Source: Stieleria varia (GTDB taxonomy: Bacteria; Planctomycetota; Planctomycetia; Pirellulales; Pirellulaceae). Taken from it: a DNA stretch of 64,000 nt. A program made the translations under genes and the position numbers. Below the pieces are notes generated by a model. It had not been told where the DNA came from. It was given only the letters and a program-made list of their open reading frames with translations, and did not search any database. The stretch is from assembly GCF_038443385.1 (NCBI RefSeq), contig NZ_CP151726.1, positions 1,798,001-1,862,000 of the forward strand, given 5' to 3'. Positions 1 to 9,143 of the stretch are shown here, one piece after another. Numbering within the stretch: the stretch's first letter is position 1; each line of letters starts with the position of its first letter.

Positions 1-2
1 TG

Positions 3-3000
3 ATCGGCAGCGTCAGTGCCAACACCACCCAAAACAGCACTTCCACCGCCGCAACCACCAACGCCAATCAAGGCACCACGAATGTCCAGACGTCGTCGTC
101 CACTTCATCGCAGACATCCATCGAAAACGGAAACCAGATCACGGGTATCTTCACCGGAACCTCGACGTCGTCCGGTTCCAGTACCTCCGATTCAACGACC
201 GTCAATCAAACCCTCAACCGATTGAGCACTACCGAAACGACGACCGAATCGGAAGGAACATCGACCAGCAATCGCGTCCTCGGAACCAGCGGCGTGACCC
301 AAACGACGACACAGGAAACCACGTCCGCAAGCACCACGACCAATCATGGTTTCACGTCGACCGTCACGACGGTGTCCTCGGGCGAAGTCGAAATCACAAG
401 CAACGGAAACTCCAACACCGGCGAGTTTTCCGAGTCGCGTGACTCAACTTCCCAGTCTCAGAGTTCGTCCACCGTCACCAACGATCCGAAATCGAACACC
501 GGCTCCGAAACCATCCTGGCAACCTCCAGCAGCAACAGCGTGGGCAACTCGGTCACGGGCGACTACTCAGGCACCGAAACCACCAGCCAAACGGCCACAG
601 GATCCGTCACGGAAATCAATCAAACCCTGACCACCATCACCGACACCACGTCGACAACGGGAACCAACACAAACCGTAGCGGCAACTCCGTCCTGGGCAC
701 CTACGCGGACGACTGGACGACGACCAGCAGCAACGACGTCACCATGAGCGTGACCAATCAAACACGCAACAGCCAAATCACGTCCGCCACCAACAACACC
801 GGTTCGGGCAGCGTCACCGGAAACAATCTCAGCGGCCTGTTCTCCCGCAGCCAATCCGACCAGTCCACGTCCTCTCGTGGCGAGACCATCACGAACGGTC
901 CACTGACAACAACGACGGTTGCCACGGTGGTCAGCCAGTTCAACTCCACGACCAACGGCAACACGATCGTTGGAACGTCACAGTCGTCCAGCTCCTTCAG
1001 CGACTCGTTGACTCAAACGGACACGGTTTCCAACGACCTGGAAACCTCGACCATCGAAATCAGTGACGTCTCTTCTGGAACGGCGATCCAAACTGAGAAC
1101 AGTTTCCTGGGGACCTCTTCCTCGACCACCACCACGACATCGGGCTCGACGCGAAACTCGACAACGACCAACCAAACCGAAACAACGGATAACGAAACCT
1201 TGGTGCAAACCGAGGTCACCGTGACCGAAACCGGAAACCAAGTCACCGGGGACTACGAACGGCAAACCGGGTCACAAAAAACCGCGTCCACCGACGAAAC
1301 CACGACCAATCAAAATCGCACCAGCACGGTCGTCGCAACCGAATCGGAATCCACCAGCGATCTCACCACCGGAAACAACATCACTGGCGTTGTCGCCGGC
1401 GAAGCCAACATTGTGACGACGACGTCGATGACCACCACGTTGCTCAGTCAAACACTTAACGTCACCGCTCAAATCGATGAAAACGTCACCAAGACATCTG
1501 ACTTCACCGGCAATTCGGTCACGGGCACGTCGGTCGCCACGACGATCAACTCCGGCGATCGAACGCGGACAGAGTCGCTGACCAACGGCACGATGAACGC
1601 CACCGCCCTGGAAACCTCCACGTTCTCCTCCACCGCGTCCCGCACCGAAAACTCCGTCACCGGCGTCTACAGTGAGACCATCAACGGGGCTCAGGAATCA
1701 CTGATCGACGGCGACGACGTCAACAAGACGCTAACGGTGGATTACACGACCGACAAGAACAGCACCTACGAAAACGTTTCTTCCGGCAATGTCATCGTGG
1801 GCTCCTTCACAACGACATCCGAGACCTCTTCATCGGAGACCCGCAACGCGACCGACATCAATGGGCCGCTTACCGTGGTTTCGACTTCGGTGACCACGGA
1901 GGAAATCGCAGAAACGATGACCGGTGATTCGATCGCCGGTACCACGCAGTCGGACTTGATGATCGACACCACCACGTCGCTCAATCAAACCGACACCAAC
2001 GGCGACTTGACCGTTACGATCGTTTCCAACGGAACATCGCACAGCGAAACGCTTTCCACCAACCACCAGTTCACCGGCGCGTTCACCAACGCGACGACCG
2101 CGACCTCCAACGGCACGCGAACGGAGACCACCAGCAATCAAGGCTACGAAGCAACTCTGACGAGCACTTCCACCTCCAGCACGACCTCCGATGCGACCGG
2201 AAATGCGATCACCGGCGCATCCTCCTCCACCGACTCGGGGACTGCCAGCCAAACCGTGACCGGATCCTCCACGGTGCAAACGGAGACGGTCAACGAATCC
2301 AGTACCACCGATTCGACGTTCTCCTCCAGCACGGTCTCCAATTCCGTCACAGGTGCCTACACGAGCAGTTCGACGAATGACTCCACCTCCACCGCAACGG
2401 CTTCGCTGACCAATCAAACGCTGACGTCCAACACCAGTTCCAGCAGCACGTCTGCAACGACCAGCGACGAATCAGGAAACACGATCACCGGGGACTACAC
2501 GTCCGATTCGTCGACGCAGAGCACCGTTTCCGGAACCCAGCGTGATGAAAACCAAGTGTTGATCGTCGACATGACGTTCTCCAGCACGTCGACCACCGAT
2601 GTCGACGAAGCGGGCAACGCGATCGAAGGCACTTATCAGACAACGACCCAGTCGACCTCCAATGGAACCAACAGCGAGTCCAATCAAATCGGGCCGGCTT
2701 CCACGAACACGTCCACCCATTCGTCATCGTCTTCGGCAACCACCACGGGCGATCACGTCACCGGTGAGTACACGTCGAGCAACACCAGCTCATCCAACTC
2801 GACCTTCAGCGAAACCTTCGCCTACCTCGATCTGACCGGCACGCACTCGTCCACAACCACCAGCACATCCTCCGGAAACTCCACCGGCAACGCAATCGCG
2901 GGCACCAGCTCCAGCACGGCACACAGCGAGTCCACGACTTCGGGCAACACGACGGAGAACAATCAAGCAATCGTGACAGTGGCCACCACCTACGAGACAA

Positions 3001-6000
3001 CCACCGTCAACGACTCGACCCAGACCAGCAATTCGATCAGCGGCCTCTACTCTGGCGCGACCACGACCGCCACGACGAACTCCGGCACAGAAAACAGCTC
3101 CAATCAGTCGTTGACGCTTGCGTCCACCAGTTCGGGAACCTCCAACTCGACGACAACGGACTCCGGCAACAGCGTGACCGGCGAGTACTCATCAAGCCGA
3201 TCATCAAGCTCTACCGGCACAGCCACCACGACGACCAACAATCAAACGCTCACCAGCGTGGTGACCGTCACGTCCAGCGGAACGAGCGAGTCCACGACGA
3301 CCGGCAACGACATCACGGGCGCTTCGTCGTCCGAGTCGACCGGAACCGGCTCGACGACCACCAACCAAACCGATACCAATCAGACGCAAACCGTCACGAT
3401 GACGGAGAACTCCACGTCATCGTCCTCCAGCTCGGGAACCGACAACTCGATCACCGGCGCCTTCACCAGCGAATCGTCCACCGCCGTCACGACGGACCTT
3501 GAGGAAACAACACTCAATCAGACGCTCAGCCGATCCGTCGTCCGCGACGAAACGGCAACCTCGGTCAGCACCGCGTCGGGCAACAGCATCACGGGCGACT
3601 ACACCAACGAAGTCATCGTGGCGGCCGATGCCACAGCAACCGGCCTGACGGAAAACCAGACGCTCACCGTCACCACCTCCAGCCAAACCGAGCAAACCAA
3701 CTCGACGACGACCGAGACCGGAAACAGCCGCTTCGACGACTACGAGACCGTGACCGCATCCACTCGCGTCGTCACGGCCACCCAAGCGTCCGTCAATCAG
3801 ACGCTCTCCAGCAACGCCACGACCAACTCGACCACCACCAACAACAACACACGCACCGGCAATCGCACCAGCGGCGAGTACACGGAGAACACGACACGCA
3901 GTGTTTCCGCCAGCGATTCAGGCACAGCGATCAACCAAACGCAAACCGCCACCAGCAGCACCACCGACGCGTTGGACGAAGTCTTCCAGGAGATCGGCAA
4001 CGACATCACGGGGCTCTACACCAACACTTCGACAGTGACCTCGTCGGTGACCGAGGACTTGTCAGAAATCAACACGGACAGAAACGTTTCCGGCATGTCG
4101 ACTTCGACCTCGACGAGCACTCAAGTCGGCAGCGGAAACAGTGTGACCGGTGCGTTCAACGACACGACCAACGCGACCAGCTCGTCGACGCGAACTCAAG
4201 CGGGAACGATCGGCGATCGATTTTTCAACTTGTCCGAGACCACGACGATGACGAGCCAGTCGACTTCGTCCGGCAACCAGATCACCACCGACACGACCAA
4301 CTCGGCATCCTCCGACGATTCCTACGAGTACACCAAAAACACCACCTACACCGACGGCAGCGACACCAAAACGGTCACCCGCAGCAGCGAAGCCACATCC
4401 ACGTCGACCAGCAACTCGATCACCGGTGTCTACTCAGGAACGTCTACTTCGTCGAGCACCTCCGACGTCACCGAAAACGGCACCCGCAGCGAAACCTACA
4501 CCGCAACGTCGCACACCGAGACCACCGCGACGGACACAAACTCCGGAAACTCCGTCGTCGGCAGCTTTGAAAACACGTCGACCTCTGACGTTCTCGGTTC
4601 GGTCAGCCGATCACTGACCGACGCCAATGGAACAACGCTATCGATCAGCGAGTCCATCGACGGAGATCGAAGCAACGCTTCATCGGGCAACCAGATCACC
4701 GGTGCGAATTCATCGACTGGCGATTCCAACACCACGGTGATCACGACCCAAACGGTGGTCACGACGGACTCCCTGCACAATCACACCACGGTCAACACCG
4801 TGACCTCCGAGGTGCTCTCCACCGGTACCGGCAACAGCGTCACCGGAGCGGTCACTTCGGCGGCCGACTCGACCACCACGACGACGCTGACTCAAGACGG
4901 CACCGTCGGCGGCGCAACGGTCGACTACGACGCAAGTTCCACCGACGTCGCTCAGACCGACACGGTGGGCAACACGGTCACGGGAATCTTTCAATTCCAA
5001 ACCGACGGCACCGACACGTACTCCTACACCCAAGTCATCACACGCGACGCAGCGGACCAGTACACGCTGACCGGCAGCGGTACCAAAACCTACAGCAACA
5101 CGACCGACGTTCAGTCACTCACGGGAGAGTCAACCAGTACGACCACCGGCAGCGACACGTACACGCTCAATCAAACGGGCACGGACGCGGTGGGTGTGTT
5201 TGAAGTCGACTTGACGGGAACTGACAGCTTCACCGAAACGGAAACCTCCAACAGCGAGACGGGTGTCTTCTCCCGCTCGACCGACGTCGACGGTTCGGTC
5301 AGCGGCGAGATCACACGCGGCGCGAGCGTCACACCGATCGCCGACGTGATCGATCAAGTCGTCACGCAGACGGGCAACTACCTCGACGGCGACATCGACA
5401 TCAGCTTCGTCGGTGACAGCCGCTACGATTCCCTCGTCGACTTTGCCGACACCAGCAACGCGGCAACTGGTACGCCCGGCGACTTGGATCACTCACCGGT
5501 CGGCGCCCCCGTGGTGATGGGCAACGCGCCCGGGTTGCCCACCGGCGGCGGCACCGAATCACTCGGCGCCGTCGGAGCCTCCGCCATCGCTTCCGCAGCG
5601 ACCACCTCGGACGGAACCCTCGCGGCCGCCTCATTCCGCGGCGTCCAGTCGACCGGAATACCCTCGGTCGTCGTGGGCAGCGATTGGTCGGGCAGCGGCA
5701 CGCAAGACGTTTACGCGATCGCGGGCGGCGACGCGATCGAGCAATACTGTTTCCCCGCCGGCACCGAAATCTTGCTCGCCGATGGCACCATCAAGCGCAT
5801 CGAGCAAATGTCAGTGGGCGACCAAGTCTCGTCGCGCCACTCCGCTGAGCTCGTTCCCGGCCAAGTCACCCAGACCTACCACAACGCCCCACAACCGCTG
5901 CTCAACATCCACATCGGCGACACAAAAATCGCGACCACCGCCGGCCACCCCTTCTACGTCCTATCGCCCCCTGTTGGAGTCCAGCCTTTAGGCGCCCTAC

Positions 6001-8468
6001 GCGCACCTCTCCCCCTCGCTAATACCCACCCTTCACACACCCCACTCGCACCTGCTGGAGTCCAGCATTCAGGCGTCCCACGCGCACCTCTCCCCCTCGC
6101 TAATACCCACCCTTCACACACCCCACTCGCACCTGTTGGAGTCCAGCCTTCAGGCGCCCTACGCGCACCTCTCGCCCATGCTGGAGTCCAGCCTTCAGAC
6201 GTTTTACTCGCACTTCACCCCGGCACCTACACCCAAGCCCAAGACCTCCTCCCGGGCGACCAACTACTGACCTCCGAAGGAATCGCGCTGACCATCACCG
6301 CGATCACGCGAGATCCATCGCCACCGGTCCCGGTCTACAACTTCTGCGTCGCCGAGCATCACAACTACCACGTACGCCTGCCCGGCACCAACCACTACGT
6401 CCTCGTCCACAACGACTCCTTCGGCCTGTACACCTACGGCAGCGCTCTACTGCCGGTGCTACAAGAAGCCTACGAGGGCACGGCGCTGGCCGACGTCGTC
6501 GACTTCACCGCCAGCGTCGTCAACGCCGTCATCGACGCCGCGTCGCCCTACGTCACTCCGGTCTACAACGCAGTTTCGTCACTCGTCGTCAGCGCGGTCA
6601 ATTTCGCCAAGCCGTATGTCAGCGAAGCCATCCGGGCTGCGACATCGGCCAGCCAAGCGGTCGCGAGTTTCATCACGTCCGTGTCCGACGGAGCCAACGG
6701 AATCCTCATCGACTTGGGCAAAGGGCTCAGTGCGCGCGGTTTCGATGGCCTGGGTAGTTGGCTGGTCAGCAGCGGACAAGAAGGCCAGCTCAAGGACACG
6801 ATCTTCGGCGTCAGCGCCGCCGGAGCCGCCGCCACGGTCACGCTCGTCGCCGCCAGCGGCCTCGCGTTGGCCTTCGGCGGACCTGCCGCGTTGCCCTTCG
6901 TCCTAGGCGCATGGTCGGGTGCGATCGACGTCTACATGTCGGGCGAAGTCAGCGGTCGATCCTCGGGCTTCTTCCAAATCATGTTCGGCGCCGCGTTTGG
7001 AGCCACGAACCCGGTCGGTGCGCACTGGGGACTGGCCGGTGGTGCGATCGGATACTCAATCGACAAAGACAACGGGGGGAGCGGCGAAATCGGCTACATG
7101 TTGGGCAGCATGGGTGCCGGCCTTTACGGCACGGGCAAATCCGCATGGGCCCGAGGTGGCAGTGACTGGGGAATGGGCAGAGCGGGCTACGTCGCTCGAG
7201 CGGTCTCCTACGAAGCGAGCGGGGTGGCCATCGGCTTCGGCTATGGCATGGTGACCACGCGGGACGTCAAGGCAAGCCTGCAGTACGCCATGTTCGGCCA
7301 GATGGCTGGCGGGATCGTGGGGGCGATCAAAGTCAAGTGTTTCGTCGCCGGCACCCCGGTCCACATCCCCACAGCCGACACGTCGCGCACTTCCGAAACC
7401 AAGCCCATCGAACAACTCCGAGTGGGTGAGCGAGTCCTCGGCGAGAACCCGCTGATCGACCGAGACGACGCCTGTTTGCTGGAACCCGACTGGACGCAAT
7501 ACGTCGCGGTGACCGCCAAAGTCAGCAAGCGAGACGGCAGCGAGCTAGAGATCACGACGCTCAAACCAGACATCTGGCTCAAGACCAACGAGGTCGAGGT
7601 CGGCAAACGCACCTTAATGGACATCCCGGTAGCGGACGCCCACAACGAAGCCCTGATCACAGCGATCAACCCCGCGCCAAACATCGCCCCGGGCCCAGGC
7701 CGAGTCATCCTCTCCACCTTCCGCCACACCGCCGACGAGATCCTAGAACTCACCATCGAAGGCGAACCCAACCCCATCCAAACCACCCCAGACCACCCGT
7801 TTTGGGATGAATGCCGGCAATGGTTTACCGCGATTGGCAAAATGGAAAATGGCTGCCTTTTCCGCCACTTCGACGGGGTTGCTTCGCTTAAGTCCTATGT
7901 GGAAAAACGTTCGCCAACTGAAGTATTCAACGTTACCGTCCACGGCGAGCATGTTTACAGCGTAGGCCTTTCCGGTATTCTTGTTCACAACGACCATCAG
8001 TATGTCGATCCAAACACCATTTCAGCGACGAAGAAGGAGGTGACGAGCCAGATTCGGGACATCGGACGTGAACTTGCTCAGCTAACCAAGACAGCTCGTG
8101 ATGAACTTGCCAACAATTTTGATCTAATTGCGAAAAGACTTTCACCAGAGCAAATTGACGCCCTTGCCGACGACCCCTGGCTGTTGCGTGTTTTTCTCGG
8201 CACTGAGATTGAGGGCAGTGTTGCTAGAAAGATTGACAATCTACTTGATGCAGACCCTGATTCAGTGCTGAAAGACCTTGTATGGACAGGAAAGTCAAAC
8301 AAGCCGCAAGACTTTGTAGGACCGGACAACTTTGGCTTTGACATCACGGGTGGAAGCAGTACATCTATAAACAAGCATGCCAGCAGAGATGAAGTTGATA
8401 TCGTTATTACTTACGACTCACTACCTTCGAGTATTGGGTACAATTTTGTTAAATGGCTTACAGAATAG
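3..8468 (+). CDS. Giant repeat-stalk protein with two Hint domains and C-terminal toxin-like domain (5' end outside window)
   Basis: The reading frame is already open at base 3 with no stop before 8468, and the residues encoded at 3-221 carry the same repeats, so the true start lies left of the window; the TTG at 222 is not the start. Domain order: about 36 Thr/Ser/Asn-rich 46-residue units (129 to about 4970); a degenerate linker; Hint domain 1 (5748-6413, starts with CFPAGTEIL, ends VLVHN); a hydrophobic Ala/Gly-rich stretch (6414-7337); Hint domain 2 (7338-7991, starts CFVAGTPV, ends ILVHN); and a tip of about 158 residues (7992-8465). Hint domains self-cleave, and in polymorphic toxins they release the toxic tip, so I infer a secreted or surface toxin with a repeat stalk. 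The toxin role is inferred from architecture and the adjacent small gene, not from a recognised family. An intein-containing surface protein is the main alternative. The last third has much lower GC than the stalk. Confidence 0.85.
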   Translation: MGSVSANTTQNSTSTAATTNANQGTTNVQTSSSTSSQTSIENGNQITGIFTGTSTSSGSSTSDSTTVNQTLNRLSTTETTTESEGTSTSNRVLGTSGVTQTTTQETTSASTTTNHGFTSTVTTVSSGEVEITSNGNSNTGEFSESRDSTSQSQSSSTVTNDPKSNTGSETILATSSSNSVGNSVTGDYSGTETTSQTATGSVTEINQTLTTITDTTSTTGTNTNRSGNSVLGTYADDWTTTSSNDVTMSVTNQTRNSQITSATNNTGSGSVTGNNLSGLFSRSQSDQSTSSRGETITNGPLTTTTVATVVSQFNSTTNGNTIVGTSQSSSSFSDSLTQTDTVSNDLETSTIEISDVSSGTAIQTENSFLGTSSSTTTTTSGSTRNSTTTNQTETTDNETLVQTEVTVTETGNQVTGDYERQTGSQKTASTDETTTNQNRTSTVVATESESTSDLTTGNNITGVVAGEANIVTTTSMTTTLLSQTLNVTAQIDENVTKTSDFTGNSVTGTSVATTINSGDRTRTESLTNGTMNATALETSTFSSTASRTENSVTGVYSETINGAQESLIDGDDVNKTLTVDYTTDKNSTYENVSSGNVIVGSFTTTSETSSSETRNATDINGPLTVVSTSVTTEEIAETMTGDSIAGTTQSDLMIDTTTSLNQTDTNGDLTVTIVSNGTSHSETLSTNHQFTGAFTNATTATSNGTRTETTSNQGYEATLTSTSTSSTTSDATGNAITGASSSTDSGTASQTVTGSSTVQTETVNESSTTDSTFSSSTVSNSVTGAYTSSSTNDSTSTATASLTNQTLTSNTSSSSTSATTSDESGNTITGDYTSDSSTQSTVSGTQRDENQVLIVDMTFSSTSTTDVDEAGNAIEGTYQTTTQSTSNGTNSESNQIGPASTNTSTHSSSSSATTTGDHVTGEYTSSNTSSSNSTFSETFAYLDLTGTHSSTTTSTSSGNSTGNAIAGTSSSTAHSESTTSGNTTENNQAIVTVATTYETTTVNDSTQTSNSISGLYSGATTTATTNSGTENSSNQSLTLASTSSGTSNSTTTDSGNSVTGEYSSSRSSSSTGTATTTTNNQTLTSVVTVTSSGTSESTTTGNDITGASSSESTGTGSTTTNQTDTNQTQTVTMTENSTSSSSSSGTDNSITGAFTSESSTAVTTDLEETTLNQTLSRSVVRDETATSVSTASGNSITGDYTNEVIVAADATATGLTENQTLTVTTSSQTEQTNSTTTETGNSRFDDYETVTASTRVVTATQASVNQTLSSNATTNSTTTNNNTRTGNRTSGEYTENTTRSVSASDSGTAINQTQTATSSTTDALDEVFQEIGNDITGLYTNTSTVTSSVTEDLSEINTDRNVSGMSTSTSTSTQVGSGNSVTGAFNDTTNATSSSTRTQAGTIGDRFFNLSETTTMTSQSTSSGNQITTDTTNSASSDDSYEYTKNTTYTDGSDTKTVTRSSEATSTSTSNSITGVYSGTSTSSSTSDVTENGTRSETYTATSHTETTATDTNSGNSVVGSFENTSTSDVLGSVSRSLTDANGTTLSISESIDGDRSNASSGNQITGANSSTGDSNTTVITTQTVVTTDSLHNHTTVNTVTSEVLSTGTGNSVTGAVTSAADSTTTTTLTQDGTVGGATVDYDASSTDVAQTDTVGNTVTGIFQFQTDGTDTYSYTQVITRDAADQYTLTGSGTKTYSNTTDVQSLTGESTSTTTGSDTYTLNQTGTDAVGVFEVDLTGTDSFTETETSNSETGVFSRSTDVDGSVSGEITRGASVTPIADVIDQVVTQTGNYLDGDIDISFVGDSRYDSLVDFADTSNAATGTPGDLDHSPVGAPVVMGNAPGLPTGGGTESLGAVGASAIASAATTSDGTLAAASFRGVQSTGIPSVVVGSDWSGSGTQDVYAIAGGDAIEQYCFPAGTEILLADGTIKRIEQMSVGDQVSSRHSAELVPGQVTQTYHNAPQPLLNIHIGDTKIATTAGHPFYVLSPPVGVQPLGALRAPLPLANTHPSHTPLAPAGVQHSGVPRAPLPLANTHPSHTPLAPVGVQPSGALRAPLAHAGVQPSDVLLALHPGTYTQAQDLLPGDQLLTSEGIALTITAITRDPSPPVPVYNFCVAEHHNYHVRLPGTNHYVLVHNDSFGLYTYGSALLPVLQEAYEGTALADVVDFTASVVNAVIDAASPYVTPVYNAVSSLVVSAVNFAKPYVSEAIRAATSASQAVASFITSVSDGANGILIDLGKGLSARGFDGLGSWLVSSGQEGQLKDTIFGVSAAGAAATVTLVAASGLALAFGGPAALPFVLGAWSGAIDVYMSGEVSGRSSGFFQIMFGAAFGATNPVGAHWGLAGGAIGYSIDKDNGGSGEIGYMLGSMGAGLYGTGKSAWARGGSDWGMGRAGYVARAVSYEASGVAIGFGYGMVTTRDVKASLQYAMFGQMAGGIVGAIKVKCFVAGTPVHIPTADTSRTSETKPIEQLRVGERVLGENPLIDRDDACLLEPDWTQYVAVTAKVSKRDGSELEITTLKPDIWLKTNEVEVGKRTLMDIPVADAHNEALITAINPAPNIAPGPGRVILSTFRHTADEILELTIEGEPNPIQTTPDHPFWDECRQWFTAIGKMENGCLFRHFDGVASLKSYVEKRSPTEVFNVTVHGEHVYSVGLSGILVHNDHQYVDPNTISATKKEVTSQIRDIGRELAQLTKTARDELANNFDLIAKRLSPEQIDALADDPWLLRVFLGTEIEGSVARKIDNLLDADPDSVLKDLVWTGKSNKPQDFVGPDNFGFDITGGSSTSINKHASRDEVDIVITYDSLPSSIGYNFVKWLTE
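129..4990 (+). repeat. About 36 tandem 46-residue (138-bp) units in the giant stalk
   Basis: Each unit opens with a variant of GNSVTGxY and usually has an NQT or NQTL motif further on. The first codon of the GNSxTG motif falls at 129, 267, 405, 543, 681, 819, 957, 1095, 1233, 1371, 1509, 1647, 1785, 1923, 2061, 2199, 2337, 2475 and 2613, exactly 138 bp apart. After that there are single-codon slips (2748, 2886, 3027), then 138-bp steps again (3165, 3303, 3441, 3579), with the last clear copy near 4968. The DNA of the copies is divergent although the spacing is fixed, so this is an old repeat under length selection. A beta-solenoid stalk is my inference. Confidence 0.85.
5748..6413 (+). other. 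Hint domain 1 (self-processing module) inside the giant protein
   Basis: The domain begins with a Cys in CFPAGTEILLADG, continues with RIEQMSVGDQV, has the TAGHPFYV block (His of the block-B-like site) and ends with HNYHV and VLVHN, which are the hallmarks of the Hint fold (inteins, hedgehog, polymorphic toxins). Cys at the start and His-Asn at the end are the expected catalytic residues for N-S acyl shift and Asn cyclisation. The domain is interrupted by an in-frame Pro-rich repeat insertion at 5973 to about 6220, right after the TAGHPFYV block. Confidence 0.8.
5973..6220 (+). repeat. 81-bp tandem repeat inserted in frame in Hint domain 1
   Basis: Two full 81-bp units (5973-6053 and 6054-6134) are followed by two partial ones starting at 6135 and 6180. 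Each starts with a sequence close to GTTGGAGTCCAGCCTTCAGG and encodes (V/A)GVQPSGALRAPL followed, in the full units, by PLANTHPSHTPLAP. Copies differ by only a few bases, unlike the stalk repeats, so the array is young. The encoded Pro/Leu-rich sequence has no place in a Hint fold, so this looks like a short dispersed DNA repeat that invaded the gene and kept the frame. Confidence 0.8.
7338..7991 (+). other. Hint domain 2 preceding the toxin-like tip
   Basis: It starts with CFVAGTPVHIP, then PIEQLRVGERVLGENP, contains the TTPDHPFW block and ends with EHVYSVGLSGILVHN. This is the typical layout of Hint domains found immediately before the toxic tip in secreted bacterial polymorphic toxins. First-residue Cys and terminal His-Asn are both present, so the domain should be competent for cleavage. 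The base composition changes from GC-rich to AT-richer within the domain, close to the PDHPFW block (about 7795). Confidence 0.8.
7992..8465 (+). other. C-terminal toxin-like tip domain
   Basis: About 158 residues follow the second Hint domain. The first half is helical and charged; the second contains GTEIEGSVARKIDNLL, then PQDFVGPDNFGFDITGG, then NKHASRDEVDIVITYDS. The order Glu in a helix, then Asp-containing FDIT strand, then a basic H..R segment resembles PD-(D/E)xK nuclease folds used as contact-dependent toxins. That assignment is an inference from motif spacing; I do not recognise a named family with certainty. Low GC relative to the stalk supports separate origin. Confidence 0.5.
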
Positions 8469-8477
8469 GAAACAACC

Positions 8478-9143
8478 TTGCTCCGACTTGAAGATCTCGA
8501 TGGTTTACAATGCGTTGAAGATGGTGTTTACCAATTATCTGATCATGTATTCGACAACCAGACATTTGCAAACCTCGAATTCACACCAGGAAGCGGTGAA
8601 ACATTGGTTTTGCAAAACGTTGAATTCATTAATTGCAAAACGTCGCCTGGTACCTCAAGAGTCACGTCTGGTACAAAGTTGACGAAAGTCTTGTTCGACA
8701 ACCTCGATTGCGGAGATGCTCTACGAGTCTCTGCCGCCGTTGAACTGAATCAAGTTGTAGTGAAGGGCAATAAGCCTGCTAAACTGCTTATACAACCCGA
8801 CGACGACGATGCCGACTTCGCTGTAGCAATGGGTAACGACGTGCCGTTCAAAGTGGATGTAACTGACTACAGTGGAGAAACAGTTGTTATCGGAATTCCC
8901 GCATGCTCGGTAGTTCGCGACCCAAGTCGCCATGTTGTGATTCGACGAGAACATGAAGCGATCATCACGTCACCTGATTCTGGACTGTCAACTTTGAGTT
9001 TTTGGAAAATCTATCTCAAGAAGGTAAAAGTCTTTGGCTGTGACGAAGGAGTTTTTTCTCTTCCGCCTAGCTCTCATAAAAAGCACGGCGTTGTCATGAA
9101 AGAAAAGCAAAAGCTAGAGAACTTGGGCCTCTGTTTCGACTGA
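8478..9143 (+). CDS. Candidate immunity protein for the upstream toxin tip
   Basis: This 221-residue gene begins with TTG at 8478, nine bases after the toxin stop codon, with AGGA just upstream as ribosome binding site, so it is probably co-transcribed and coupled. The N-terminal half alternates short strands (HVFDNQTFANLEF, LVLQNVEFINC, VLFDNLDC), suggesting a small right-handed beta-helix or pentapeptide-like fold. There is no signal peptide or membrane segment, so it should be cytoplasmic, as expected for an immunity protein that neutralises the tip. Its base composition matches the tip and not the stalk. I do not recognise a family; the role is inferred from position, size and composition. 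Confidence 0.6.
   Translation: MLRLEDLDGLQCVEDGVYQLSDHVFDNQTFANLEFTPGSGETLVLQNVEFINCKTSPGTSRVTSGTKLTKVLFDNLDCGDALRVSAAVELNQVVVKGNKPAKLLIQPDDDDADFAVAMGNDVPFKVDVTDYSGETVVIGIPACSVVRDPSRHVVIRREHEAIITSPDSGLSTLSFWKIYLKKVKVFGCDEGVFSLPPSSHKKHGVVMKEKQKLENLGLCFD

Noticed and set aside
222-224. TTG at 222 as start of the giant gene
   Set aside because: The frame is open upstream to base 3 and the encoded residues there carry the same 46-residue repeat (first motif at 129).
1830-2417. Antisense frame inside the repeat stalk
   Set aside because: It is the mirror of the Thr/Ser-rich repeats and has no start or ribosome binding site worth noting.
129-4990. Could the regular 138-bp periodicity be a CRISPR array?
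   Set aside because: The sequence is an open reading frame throughout, copies are divergent at the DNA level, and there are no conserved direct repeats with unique spacers.
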